In this document: one piece after another, positions 34,233 to 45,679 of the stretch
Numbering within the stretch: position 1 is the stretch's first letter
How the letters are laid out: each line of letters starts with the position of its first letter
NCBI GenBank assembly: GCA_004352715.1
Contig: SCFE01000090.1
Location: 446,425-510,424, forward strand
Direction: 5' to 3'
DNA length: 64,000 nt
DNA from: Hofstenia miamia
Lineage: Eukaryota > Xenacoelomorpha > Acoela
Notes under the pieces: generated by a model
Database searches by the model: none
What the model saw: only the letters and a program-made list of their open reading frames with translations
Told to the model about the DNA's origin: nothing
Translations under genes and position numbers: made by a program

Positions 34233-34832
34233 TTTTGAATCATTAAATTTTTTAAAGAATTCATTTCAGATTGTAAAAAAGGCCTACGTTACTTAGGGTA
34301 AAATTCGAATTCAACTCCTAATGTTATGCAGAATTAATGCTCAAATATTAGTAGTTGAGATTGAATTCAACTAGAGCAAAATAGTATTGCAAAAAGTTGC
34401 CACCCAGTATCTAAAATTTGCAAAAAGATGATTTGAAATTATTATTTTGCTATACCTTCCAATAGGCAACGTCTACAAAAAAATCAAAGCTGTAATATAA
34501 ATTTTAAGAGAATTGCTTCCTAATATTTTATGGTGAACTTCATTGCATGCTCAAGTTTGCAAATTAGATAGAATGGTGTCTAGATGTTTTTGTTTATATT
34601 ATAAAGGGTTATCGCACAGATTTTAAAGACCATAAAGTAATATAAAAGTCAAAGCAAATATATTGCTCAATAGATGTATACTAAAATCTGCAAACTAACA
34701 CATGACAAAAAAATAAAACAAACAAATAATTGACTACAAATTACTATGTACAATATATAATAGTATAATCATAAGAATATTTATCTAAGCAGAGAAATTT
34801 TTGCGATCGCTAATTTAATTTAATATAAGTCA
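34233..34832. other. AT-rich stretch without recognised gene
   Basis: Nothing coding or repeated recognised. Confidence 0.5.
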
Positions 34833-35325
34833 TTAAGGAAAAGGAGAGATGGCTGTAGAGATTTGAATTTGAAAAAATAGATAGAATATGCATGTGAATT
34901 TGGTAGATGGGAGATAATATAATATATTAATTACGATATGCTTTGGTGCAAAGTTTAGAGTTTCTATACACCGATTAAATGTGTTTGATAGAAGCATACG
35001 ATGTTTCGAATTTAGGTTAGTTAAAAGAAAAGAACAGTATTGAAAATGAGACAAACAGAAAGCATGTATCAGTTGTTTATGATAATTGCTTGATATTACA
35101 TTGTGTAATTGATAAAGATATCTAATGCCTGCAGTTATTTTTTGAATCTTATTCAGCAGAAATTTTTCAAATGTTAATTCATTATCTATCTCTACTCTTA
35201 AATAGCTGACTGATTCACTTTGCTTTATTGACTCATTATTTATCTTTAGTTCTATATCATTTATTAGATTTCTTTGTGCCTTCGGTGAAAAAATTATAAA
35301 TTGAGTTTTTTCAATATTTATTCAA

Positions 35326-36134
35326 TTTTTTGCGTTTAGGTTGTCACCTTTTTTATATATAGGAGTTATATCCGATTTTTTTAGTAAGTCTGGAAATTCA
35401 CAATCAATAATACATTGATTAAATGCGACTAACAATTGTTCTCCAAAAATAGGAAAAAAACGTTTATTAATAAAAAATGGGAGACTATAAAAAACGGTTG
35501 ATTTGTTGGTATCAAGTTTTTTAACAATGTTTTCTAATTCATTGATTGTAGCAAGTCTAAAGGAAAATTATTTTGATTGTTTGAGATTATCAGAATTTTG
35601 TTTTTTCTTATANTTCATTGAATTGAATGCCTTACTTAAATCTAGTAATGCTACACAACTGCACTTATTATGAGATATATTAGACTTAATTTGTTGCGTG
35701 ATCGATAAAATTGCGTCCTGGGTGCTATACCCAACACGAAAACCAAATTGCTTATTCGATATGATGTTTTCAGATTTTAGGAATGCGTTTATTTGAATAT
35801 ACAACAGTTTTTCAAAGAGTTTGCTAAAAGGATGTGTAATACAAATGGGTCTATAATTTTTTGCGTTTAGTTTGTCACCTTTTTTAAATATAGGAGTTAT
35901 ATCTTAGTAAGTCTGGAAATTCACAATCAATAATACATTGATTAAATGCGACTAACAATTGTTCTCCAAAAATAGGAAAAAAACGTTTATTAATAAAAAA
36001 TGGGAGACTATAAAAAACGGTTGATTTGTTGGTATCAAGTTTTTTAACAATGTTTTCTAATTCATTGATTGTAGCAAGTCTAAAGGAAAATTATTTTGAT
36101 TGTTTGAGATTATCAGAATTTTGTTTTTTCTATA
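35326..36134. repeat. block of about 280 bp duplicated around the single N at 35613
   Basis: The block from TTTTTGCGTTTAG to GAATTTTGTTTTTTCT is present at 35326-35612 and at about 35857-36134, with small indels (for example TATCCGATTTTTTTAG versus TATCTTAG). The first copy ends at the N. The pattern fits two haplotypes or an unresolved overlap. Confidence 0.85.
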
Positions 36135-37012
36135 AGGTGGAAAATTGAAATTTCCAAGTTCTTTGAATGTTGAATTTATATGATTTAGTATTTGAGTTTT
36201 GTCTGTTACGGTCGTATTATTGATGTTTAATTCATTTATTCCGGATGAAAGACCTTTAGATTTTCCAATAAATTTATGGATGTATCGCCATTTTTCTCGA
36301 GTAGAATTTAATTGATTAAAGAATTTTTGCCGAGCATTAGTTAAATTTTTTGTTCTTAATTGCTTAATTACTTTCTTTGATTTTTCGTAACTGGTCCAAT
36401 TAGTCTTTGTCGGCTCAGATTTTGGAAGATCAAATAATTCTCGTTCCTGGACTTGATTATCGATGGTGTTTAAAAAAGGAAATTTAATTGCTTTAATCTT
36501 AACCCGTCGTTTCTTAATTGGTGCAACAGTTTTTAATGCATTGTAGATTCCTTTGGCAATGTAATTAATCATTTGAGGTCCAGAATTTAATGTGTAAATA
36601 TAGTTAAATGGGGTGTTTTTAGGGCCTTTTCCATTTTTTCATCTGAGTAAGATAAATATTCTCTTTTGCACTTATGATTTTAAATTGCTTGCTTTTAGAT
36701 GTTTTGTTACTAATATATGTACACAGTGCATGATCACTAAATGATTCAAACATTTGCAAAAAAGTAATCAATTAAATTGTTCTTGTGAGTTGAACAAACT
36801 GTATTTAAGCAACGAAGATTACATTTAGCAGACATTTCATTTATAGAATTTCGTTCATAAGAATTAAAGTAATAAATATTAAAGTCACCAAATATATTTA
36901 GAGAGTTATAATCATTATATATTTCAGATATTTCGCTTACTTTATAATTAAGATATTCAACTAGGTAATTTATATTTGGATTATAAGTTACGTTTATCAA
37001 TTCTTTTTGGAA

Positions 37013-37290
37013 ACAGTTCTCTATTGATTAAATTTACCAATTTTACAATTGATTTATGGAAGAAATTACATCCAGATATTAAGGAAGAATGAAATTTCAA
37101 TAAATTTAAAAATATCATTAAAAATTTCACTAAAACAAAGAAGATCCAACTACTTATCAAACTATAGGACAAAGTCCATAAACTATAACAAAGCTATTGA
37201 ACAATGAAAGCCAACAATTTATATCCTCAAGGACAATAACTTTTCGAAACTAAGACAAAGTATTTTTTTAGAAAGAAGTTAATTTCTATC
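37013..37290 (+). pseudogene. RT C-terminal scrap inserted into the LINE endonuclease
   Basis: The plus strand reads TNFTIDLWKKLHPDIKEE, stop, NFNKFKNIIKNF, resembling the 'G..LWN.LP..IK...S...FK..LK..L' end of LINE reverse transcriptases, but in the opposite orientation to the surrounding LINE. The endonuclease text breaks at both edges of this segment. Confidence 0.35.
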
Positions 37291-37697
37291 TATTGTTTTA
37301 ATTCTTCATAGGTGTTAACCACTTGATTTGTAAGAAAAACAAAAGAATTAAATAAATAGTTATAGGAAAAAAAAATTCTATCCGCAGCGATTCAAATATT
37401 TCATGATTAAATTCATATTCAGATTTACGGGCTGGCTTTAGAGATTTTGGCACAATTGTCAGAATTCCACCACCTCTACCTATTCGATTCTTAGCAAAAA
37501 CTTCAAAATGTTGTCGGTTGGGGTTAAACAAGTTAGGGTCGATATCAGGCTTAATCCAAGTTTCTGTACTTATGAATATTGCATTTTTTCCAATTTTTGA
37601 AAACCAATTTGAAAAATCATTTCTGTTGTATTAAGAATTATATATATATATACAAACATACAATAATTGATAATTGAATATATAAGAAGCTAACTGT

Positions 37698-38112
37698 TTA
37701 AACTGCTTTCTGCATCAGCAAGTACACAGTCTGACAACCAACATCTTCTTTCCGAGGTGTTGCCTCAAAAGATATCTCTGGACCACAGCAAGCTAACAAT
37801 TCCTCAATTCTACAACGTTTACTACGATTTTCGGAAGTCACTTGTCCGCTAGAGGAAGGCATAGATTGAGATGAAAATTTTTTTTGTGACTACACCCTTT
37901 CACAAGCGTTTTCTCTTAGATTTTCCCTACAGTACTTCATAATAGTTTTCAATATCTTTCTTGACATTGAAATACTCTTTACAGGCATACAATGACTACT
38001 GTGGAGGATCATCACAATCTATTCTCTTAGCCAATCGGCACCATACTTTATTTTTTGGTTTAGATAATGTTGTGGATTTTCAACGCGGGAAAAAACAATA
38101 CTTATAATCCAT
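37698..38112 (-). pseudogene. THAP-type zinc-finger transposon protein, N-terminal part
   Basis: One minus-strand frame from 38112 reads YKYCFFPR, stop, KSTTLSKPKNKVWCRLAKRI, DCDDPPQ, stop, SLYACKEYFNVKKDIENYYE, VL, stop, GKSKRKRL, stop, KGVVTKK. This matches the THAP pattern of 'YC..P.C.......', 'W.....R', 'C..HFN...D..NY' and a final 'KKGVVP..F' found in transposon-derived THAP proteins. The first stop (TGA) falls where the second zinc Cys belongs, and the C..H pair reads C..Y. A following 56-codon frame (MPSSSGQVTSENRSKRCRIE...VGCQTV) may be the next segment. No P-element catalytic domain is visible. Confidence 0.5.
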
Positions 38113-39240
38113 TACCTGAAACTAAACAGTATTAAAATGGATATTATAAACTAGGAAATTAAGCTAACTAATTAAATAATTCTGAATTTCTAAAAATGGC
38201 AGCAACTGCTATGTCGTCGATTGTTGGCCAATTGAGCGAAGTTGCTTTTTGAAAATTCATCTAACTAAAACTATAAAACTAATCATAAAATTAAAATTTA
38301 GCACTGATCTTCAATATACCAAATGTTGTTAACTTGCTACAAAAACCGCCAGTTTAAAATGAAATGTATCATATATGGTAAATAAATGGAACATTGAGTT
38401 AATATGATGATCATAGTCAAGCTACTTTATTATTCAAGGAATCAACTTCAATAACATGTAGAGCAAAGTAATAAATATGTAAATAAACATGTAAGAGCAA
38501 ATTTGTTTACACTGAAGTTACGTCAAAACAATGAAATAGGGTAATGGGATTTTTGGAAATAAAAATCAAATTAAACAAAAACTAATAAATTTCAGGGTCT
38601 GTTACACATTTTTTTGGAAATATCACGCAAATATATACATAATTAGCCCATTTCAAACATGAATATCCCCCATTAAAGCATACTTCAATTCAATTAAAGA
38701 TTGTTTCATGTTAAAAAGACTTGTTTATTTCCATATAACAATAAAGAACAGCAAAAATTGGTGACTAATGTACTCAAAGATTGAAGGCAATGCGTTTTGG
38801 TTTCAAATGCTTCTACACGCAAATAACAGGGTATGAGGATAATTTTGTTTTCATCATCTAAGTATATTATAATATTTCACATTTAATCAAGCATGTTTTT
38901 AAATTTTATTTTCAAACTAAATTATAGGTAATGATTTTTTGATACGTTGAATATTTTGTTTAATCACATGCAATTTATATTTCCTATTTTTTAACTAGTA
39001 GCTTGCTGAAACTATAAATTATACACATTGATTTTCGCTTTGTTGTCTCATTTGGATGATATTAACCAGATATGCATTAAAATTTCCAAGTCATTAAAGT
39101 TTATACAATGGTTATAAGATTTTATAGATGTTGTTTTTCACATACAAATGATTATTTTGTAATTTTCTCAAAAATCCATCTCTTAAATACCATGCATGTG
39201 TATTGATTCATATACTATATATTATCCATTTACAAGCATT
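38113..39240. other. non-coding stretch, diverged repeat at its right end
   Basis: No gene recognised. The segment 38690-38800 (AAGATTGTTTCATGTTAAAA...AAAGATTGAAGGCAATG) resembles 58880-58960, so it probably belongs to the same unclassified repeat family that follows. Confidence 0.45.
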
Positions 39241-39790
39241 TGTACATTTAGAAGGCGATCTCAACATGGAATTGTGACTAGTTAACGATTGCAATTCATA
39301 TCTAGCAATTGGAAAAAATCAACATCAATTACAAGGCAGTGAATAGCAAGTGTGTTATCATTTCTATACCAACTACAATATGGGCAGATAATGAATACGT
39401 ACATTAAAGCTGTAAAAGCAGTGAAAAGCTGAAAAGCCATTCGTAATGTATACAGCCACACAAGAGTCATACACCAAATAAAAATGAAGAAATGTGCAAA
39501 GTCGACAAAAGATGTAACCTCAGTAAGCGTGTATACCCCCGAAAATCCATATAAACCAAAAAAAGAAATGCAAAGAGAAGACCATTGTGTAAAACTAAAG
39601 TAATAATAGTGTATAAATGAAAGCATGTATATAAATCCTACTAATAGCATCACATGTATAATTTATTTGGAAAACGAAATTGCCTTTATCATGTAAGTCT
39701 ATATTTCATACGCCTGTAATGTTTAAGTATGGTGAATATTTTCGCGTTTTGTATTAATGAAAAACAAAATAAATGATAATAAAGAAATCG
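39240..39790. repeat. unclassified interspersed repeat, copy 1
   Basis: GAAAATCCATATAAACCAAA, ATGCAAAGAGAAG, then TGAAAGCATGTATATAAATC and TAAGTCTATATTTCATACGC. The same ordered words occur at 63280-63600, at 59550-59790, and inverted at 55160-55420. A 123-codon minus-strand frame across it (39282-39653) is rich in Phe, Tyr and Leu and is most likely an AT-composition artefact. Confidence 0.8.
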
Positions 39791-40039
39791 CAAAAAAATA
39801 TATCATTAACTGTTGGTAACACCACTAGTCAAATTAAAGAGCCTAAATAAATAACATATCTTGGATTAGAACTTGATCCATATCTTTCATTAATAAATTC
39901 ATCAGGCAAAAGGTAAAGCAAATGGTTGTGGGAGTGCACTATCTTAAGTAAATCAGAAATATCTTTAAGAATAAACAACTTGTGTATGCCTTTATATATA
40001 TGTATCTAGCTATTTCCAATATGTATGTAATCTTCTAAA
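39791..40039. other. non-coding stretch
   Basis: Nothing recognised. Confidence 0.5.
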
Positions 40040-40308
40040 TTACATAAGTATAAATCCACATGAAAGTATTAATAGTGTCTTTAACTGGTCCATAAGTACA
40101 ATGTTTGAAATTAGTAAATATGATACAGGCTCGAAATTACAGCATTTGCAAATGTTGTCACCAAAATACTTTATTAAATTTACAAGTTGACTGACTCTAT
40201 ATAAACATTTCAACAACTTCTCATAATCAACAAAGTTTCTTAATTTGCAGATATTTAAAAATTTTCTAAAACAAAACCTACTAGCTAACAAATATATATT
40301 AAGGTCTT
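40040..40308 (-). CDS. candidate terminal exon, unknown protein
   Basis: A minus-strand frame of 89 codons starts right after a good acceptor (TGTGCTTTTTAG, cut at 40308/40309) and ends at a stop at 40040: DLNIYLLASRFCFRKFLNIC, KLRNFVDYEKLLKCLYRVSQ, then DNICKCCNFEP. It looks helical and cysteine-rich; I do not recognise it. It lies on the same strand as, and downstream of, the gene at 41420-42546, so it could be a later exon of that gene with a LINE in the intron, but the phase cannot be tested. Confidence 0.3.
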
Positions 40309-40369
40309 CTAAAAAGCACAATACATGGCAAGGCAGCATTAAACAGGGAATTCATTAAGTATAAATATT

Positions 40370-41410
40370 GTTAATTGTATTTGTAAATTTTTATTTGTTT
40401 AATGGACCTATTTTTGCAAAAATATAGCTTATGACTATTTATTTTCAAAAATAACACCTAGGTATATAATTTAATTTTTTTTTCAATGGTTTTATTGTTT
40501 ACTTGTAGGTTTAGTTTCTCATCATTTTATTTGTTTAAGACCATGCACTTTGTTTTTTCAATATTTAGCTTCATTTTATTGTTATCAAAATATAAGATAG
40601 CTCTATCTAATGCATTGAGTAAATTTTCATATTTGGTTGTATATAATAAAGTATCATCAGTATGTTGTATGCATTTTACTTTATTATCAAATTTGATGTC
40701 ATTTACACATATGTTAAATAATAGGGGTCCTAGTACTGAACCTTGTGGGATTCCATGGTAAATTATCATTGAATGAGATGTTATGTTTTTAATTTTTACA
40801 TATTACTGTTTGTTATTTAAATTAGATCTAATTAAATACTTCAAAATTTGTTCTAATTTATTAGGATATTATGATCAATTGAATTGAATACATTTGATAA
40901 ATCTAACGATAAAATGAATACACTTTGGCTTTTGTCAATATATTTTCTCCAATCATCGAAACATGATTTAAGGCATCATTTGTTGATAAATTATTTCTAA
41001 ACCCTAAATTGTAACGATCGAAGTAAATATATTTCTTAATATAATTCTTTATTTGGTTATATAATATTTTTTCAAATATCATACTTAGTATTGGAAGTAC
41101 TGAAATTGGTCTATAATTAATTGCGTCTTCCTTATCACCTTTTTATGTATAGGTATGATTTGTGCTATTTTCAAATAATCCGGAAGAAACACCCTCAGAA
41201 ATACATTGGTTTAAAATATCACATAATTGTCTACATAAATTGGCATTGCTTGCTTTAAAAACCATGACGGTATTTTAGACGGTCCTTGTGACTTATTAAC
41301 GTTTAAGTTTTGTGATATTTTATTAAACTGAAGTAAAGGTATGAAGCAAAATTTAAATTGTTCTTCATACAGTAAATTATTCCGAATTTGCATTTCATTC
41401 AAGCTTGAAT
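40370..41410 (-). pseudogene. LINE reverse transcriptase fragment
   Basis: Minus-strand order is ISQNLNVNKSQGPSKIPSWF (fingers), HKKGDKEDAINYRPISVLPI, LSMIFEKILYNQIKNYIKKY, then LGFRNNLSTNDA, a frame break, and from 40769 HGIPQGSVLGPLLFNICVND. The catalytic box reads QHTDDTLLY (HTDD instead of YADD), followed by DNNKMKLNIEKTKCMVLNK. The active-site change and frameshifts make it inactive. Neither endonuclease nor a 3' tail is seen. Confidence 0.85.
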
Positions 41411-41419
41411 AGGTAATTC

Positions 41420-42546
41420 TTATGATTTTATAGACAAGTTCACACTTTGAAAGAATACAGTTGACAGACGAAGTTTTCTACAACCATACCAACATCGACA
41501 TATACTAACTACTACACATTTATGCCAATTTGAAAAAAGTAGCTTGTAGCACTTCTTGTTAAGTTTTAATTGCTTAACTGCGAGTAAGTGCATGTTCTCA
41601 TTCGAATAAATAAATATCTTGTTGTCATTCAAAATATAGCAATATTTTAAAGTGCAATAGATATCACATGGGGAATTATAGGCATCTTTGCAAAATTTCA
41701 TCACGTCAAGCTCAACAGAACACTTCAAGAAACAATCGAAACCATTAATTTCTGTGCAAATAAATATGTAGTCGGTAAACGCATACATAGTGTATAATCT
41801 TCCATCACTACCATCCCTCGGAATTTCAATTTTTTGAAGGCATTGCAAACTTTGTTTTGAGTAACTTAAAATAGCAATGTACAATTCGTCCACTTTGCAA
41901 CAAGAATATACGTTATCATCATTTGCTGCGATAGATTGCAACTTATGTTTTGAATCTAATAAGTATAATGGGATGATTTGACACTTGTATAGATGTAACA
42001 TCCTTGTGAGAATTAATCCTTCATTTGATGCCAAAAATATGTCCTGGCTTGATATACAGAAATCATTTACATTTAATGGAGAAGATAATTTTTTAAAAAA
42101 TGTAGGCAAGCCATTGAAATCGTAAATAGAAATATGATCTCGTCCTATAGTGATAACTTGTTTTAGAAAAATAACTAAAGTGCGAACTATGTCGACATGT
42201 GTGCTTTGAAGTCCGAGAAAGTGCTCCTAAAGTTATAAATAATGTTAATATTTGAAAAATATAACTAAAAATGAAAAAAAAATCAATTACCTTTGGAGAT
42301 AATTCTCTTCTGATAATGTTTTTCACATGATCAAATCCTCCGTATTTAACAACAAATTTTGATGTCATTCTATCTAAACACATCTGTTTCATGTGTAAAC
42401 ATTTTTCTTCACATAGACTAACATGTAAATTTTCTTTTAGATTTGCAAAATGATACAATAATATTCCTTGATCTATGTAGATAAAAAAGGATAGGAAAAA
42501 CGTTGCAACAGCACGTGCTTTGCTGGAATCAGCGGTGATGCCAGTA
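41420..42546 (-). CDS. unrecognised host gene, last two exons
   Basis: Exon 42291-42546 (NSTGITADSSKARAVATFFL, then HFANLKENLHVSL and KYGGFDHVKNIIRRELSPK) is joined through a 64-bp intron (42227-42290; donor GTAATTGA, acceptor TATAACTTTAG) to exon 41420-42226 (EHFLGLQSTHVDIVRTLVIF, QVITIGRDHISIYDFNGLPT, DGSDGRLYTMYAFTDYIFIC, and so on), ending in a stop at 41420. The junction keeps frame. The last exon alternates hydrophobic strands with loops ('ITIGRDHISIYDF', 'FLASNEGLIL', 'DNKIFIYS'), which suggests a beta-propeller-like fold; this is inference. I cannot name the protein. The first of these exons is duplicated upstream at 42583-42844. An acceptor (AATAG|TACTGG) precedes the exon. Confidence 0.55.
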
Positions 42547-42844
42547 CTATTTTAAATGGTTAAAAAACGAACGAGAAATATTTTTTTCACATGATCAAAT
42601 CCTCCGTATTTAACAACAAATTTTGATGTCATTCTATCTAAACACATCTGTTTCATGTGTAAACATTTTTCTTCACATAGACTAACATGTAAATTTTCTG
42701 TTAGATTTGCAAAATGATACAATAATATTCCTTGATCTATGCGGATAAAAAAGGATAGGAAAAACGTTGCAACAGCACGTGCTTTGCTGGAATCAGCGGT
42801 GATGCCAGTACTTTTTTAAATGGTTGAAAAACGAACGAGAAATA
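42319..42844 (-). repeat. tandem duplication of a coding exon, two copies of about 262 bp
   Basis: 42319-42580 and 42583-42844 are near-identical with a few substitutions (for example CTTTTAG versus CTGTTAG, CTATGTAG versus CTATGCGG, ACTATTTTAA versus ACTTTTTTAA). Both keep the reading frame and the acceptor AG. The second copy lacks the donor end of the exon, which exists only once. No N lies between the copies. Confidence 0.85.
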
Positions 42845-42854
42845 TTGGAGAAAA

Positions 42855-43028
42855 TACAATACTTTGTAAATTGAAAGTTATGACATTAGAAACCCTGTGG
42901 TCATTTCCATAAAATTGTCAACCATGTAAAAAAATTTTTGCTAATTTGAAAAAATTCAGTATTTTAGTAAGAAAATATTTCAATTACCAGACAATGAGAT
43001 AATTGATTGTTGTCCTCGTATATTATTG
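42855..43028. other. short non-coding stretch
   Basis: Nothing recognised before the large duplicated block begins. Confidence 0.5.
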
Positions 43029-45679
43029 AAATATTCTTAGAATTATCTTTTGGGTAAAAAAATAAAAAAATTAATCATTTTACCATACGTGTTTTTTGAC
43101 TCCAAAATGAAGTAAGAAATTTGATTTTTGCAATTTGAATAGTTTGGTTTAAGCATTACGTTTGTGAATAGATGAATATTGAGTGGATTTACTGCTATAA
43201 GCATTTTTAGATTTCTCTTCTTCATAATTTTAGTGTGGGTCTCTTGCTCTCAGATTGTGGGTCCCGTTAAGTAGAAATTCAACGTTTTTCAAAGGAAATT
43301 GAATATTGAAAATGTGATGTTGGCTTTGACGTTTTCCAAATGATTTCTTTGTCTAGGTATTCATGTATTATTTTTCAATTGCCAGAAATTGATTAAAATG
43401 TAAATTTACTAATTTTTGTAGAAAAATAAAATGTAGGGCCATTGCACAACTTTGAAAAAGTATAAAAATAATTTTGTGGAGAATGTAATATACAATAGAA
43501 TCTAACACTGCAATAAGGTAATGCATCATTTAAACTGTTATGACAAAATTTATTCCATTATGTATACTAAGCAGAAGTTAAAATACGGTGGGTATACTGT
43601 GTGGAATTAACCGTATGGCATATGCCTCATTTTTAGAACAAAAACTTCTTTCAAATGTTGCCTTCAAGCAGACAGATTTTAACTGAAATCCCAAATATAT
43701 GGTGACTCGGAAAGTCAATTGGTATTTACTTCAGCTTGAACTTGTTTATTTTGTAAAGGTAACTTTTAAGGCTATAAACATATCATAAACATACTGACAC
43801 TCAAGTACATACCCGGCGTTTCCATAATATTATTCTCTTGTTATGATAGCAAGAGCTCATACAGCTAATACAAACACTTCCATTCGTGAATATTACAACT
43901 TAAATAGACAAATATTCTTGATTTAAGTTGCATTGCACCAGGCACCAACCCAGGGTTTTGTTTACGGGAGGCCGAATCGTGGAATATTTTCGATTTTTTA
44001 AAACGCTTAAATTCAACATATAAACCTGTATTTTACCATAATATAAACAATAAACCGAATAAACTGATTCCAAAACTTTTTTGAACGAAATAAAAATTTT
44101 TACTATTTAAGGATTATTCTTCTATTCTTTGATCCGCGAATCTCTCGATCACGTTTGTTATATTTATTTCCATATCCTCTGCATTAAATAACATCAGTGC
44201 CAATCCATTCAATCTGTCTTCCTTCATTAATTTTAATGCCGAAAACGTCTGTTCTGGCGTGGCGGTAGATACAGGTACTAGGACCGAAATAAGAAGGTCA
44301 TGCATTACTGGAAATATATTTTTATTACATTTTTTCAGTGTATCTAGCAGGGTNAAATATTCTTAGAATTATCTTTTGGGTAAAAAAATAAAAAAATTAA
44401 TCATTTTACCATACGTGTTTTTTGACTCCAAAATGAAGTAAGAAATTTGATTTTTGCAATTTGAATAGTTTGGTTTAAGCATTACGTTTGTGAATAGATG
44501 AATATTGAGTGGATTTACTGCTATAAGCATTTTTAGATTTCTCTTCTTCATAATTTTAGTGTGGGTCTCTTGCTCTCAGATTGTGGGTCCCGTTAAGTAG
44601 AAATTCAACGTTTTTCAAAGGAAATTGAATATTGAAAATGTGATGTTGGCTTTGACGTTTTCCAAATGATTTCTTTGTCTAGGTATTCATGTATTATTTT
44701 TCAATTGCCAGAAATTGATTAAAATGTAAATTTACTAATTTTTGTAGAAAAATAAAATGTAGGGCCATTGCACAACTTTGAAAAAGTATAAAAATAATTT
44801 TGTGGAGAATGTAATATACAATAGAATCTAACACTGCAATAAGGTAATGCATCATTTAAACTGTTATGACAAAATTTATTCCATTATGTATACTAAGCAG
44901 AAGTTAAAATACGGTGGGTATACTGTGTGGAATTAACCGTATGGCATATGCCTCATTTTTAGAACAAAAACTTCTTTCAAATGTTGCCTTCAAGCAGACA
45001 GATTTTAACTGAAATCCCAAATATATGGTGACTCGGAAAGTCAATTGGTATTTACTTCAGCTTGAACTTGTTTATTTTGTAAAGGTAACTTTTAAGGCTA
45101 TAAACATATCATAAACATACTGACACTCAAGTACATACCCGGCGTTTCCATAATATTATTCTCTTGTTATGATAGCAAGAGCTCATACAGCTAATACAAA
45201 CACTTCCATTCGTGAATATTACAACTTAAATAGACAAATATTCTTGATTTAAGTTGCATTGCACCAGGCACCAACCCAGGGTTTTGTTTACGGGAGGCCG
45301 AATCGTGGAATATTTTCGATTTTTTAAAACGCTTAAATTCAACATATAAACCTGTATTTTACCATAATATAAACAATAAACCGAATAAACTGATTCCAAA
45401 ACTTTTTTGAACGAAATAAAAATTTTTACTATTTAAGGATTATTCTTCTATTCTTTGATCCGCGAATCTCTCGATCACGTTTGTTATATTTATTTCCATA
45501 TCCTCTGCATTAAATAACATCAGTGCCAATCCATTCAATCTGTCTTCCTTCATTAATTTTAATGCCGAAAACGTCTGTTCTGGCGTGGCGGTAGATACAG
45601 GTACTAGGACCGAAATAAGAAGGTCATGCATTACTGGAAATATATTTTTATTACATTTTTTCAGTGTATCTAGCAGGGT
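43029..45679. repeat. 1,325-bp block present twice, joined by a single N (44354)
   Basis: 43029-44353 and 44355-45679 have the same length and look identical throughout, with a constant offset of 1,326. Both include a 60-codon minus-strand frame (43043-43225 and 44369-44551) and the C-terminal part of a hAT transposase. The single N at the joint suggests one sequence entered twice. Outside the hAT end no gene is recognised in the block. Confidence 0.93.
44114..44353 (-). pseudogene. hAT transposase C-terminus, truncated duplicate
   Basis: MHDLLISVLVPVSTATPEQT, FSALKLMKEDRLNGLALMLF and IERFADQRIEE: the dimerisation region of a hAT transposase, cut by the N at 44354. It duplicates 45440-45679 and is probably an assembly echo rather than a second gene. 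Confidence 0.85.

Larger units (their letters stand above)
34833..37650 (-). pseudogene. LINE, endonuclease to RT C-terminus, rearranged
   Basis: Minus-strand order is as follows. Endonuclease: ISTETWIKPD, FEVFAKNRIGRGGGILTIVP, KSLKPARKS (37640-37298), then NYNPNINYLVEY...NIFGDFNIYY (37000-36746). Spacer: PIKKRRVKIKAI, KWRYIHKFIGKSKGLSSG (36572-36057). RT fingers: FKKGDKLNAKNYRPICITHP, then KQFGFRVGYSTQDAILSITQ and VALLDLSKAFNSM, stopping at the single N at 35613. RT thumb: IEKTQFIIFSPKAQRN and IRYLYQLHNVIS (35340-34833). The palm with YADD is absent here and probably sits at 32070-32324. A 280-bp block is duplicated (35326-35612 and 35857-36134). A plus-strand insert at 37013-37290 splits the endonuclease. 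The clade is CR1/L2-like by motif style. Confidence 0.8.

Noticed and set aside
39282-39653. 123-codon minus-strand frame rich in Phe, Tyr and Leu, echoed at 63178-63441 and in style at 55354-55578
   Set aside because: It lies in an AT-rich interspersed repeat. Similarity between copies follows from the DNA repeat. Composition and lack of any family motif point to chance.
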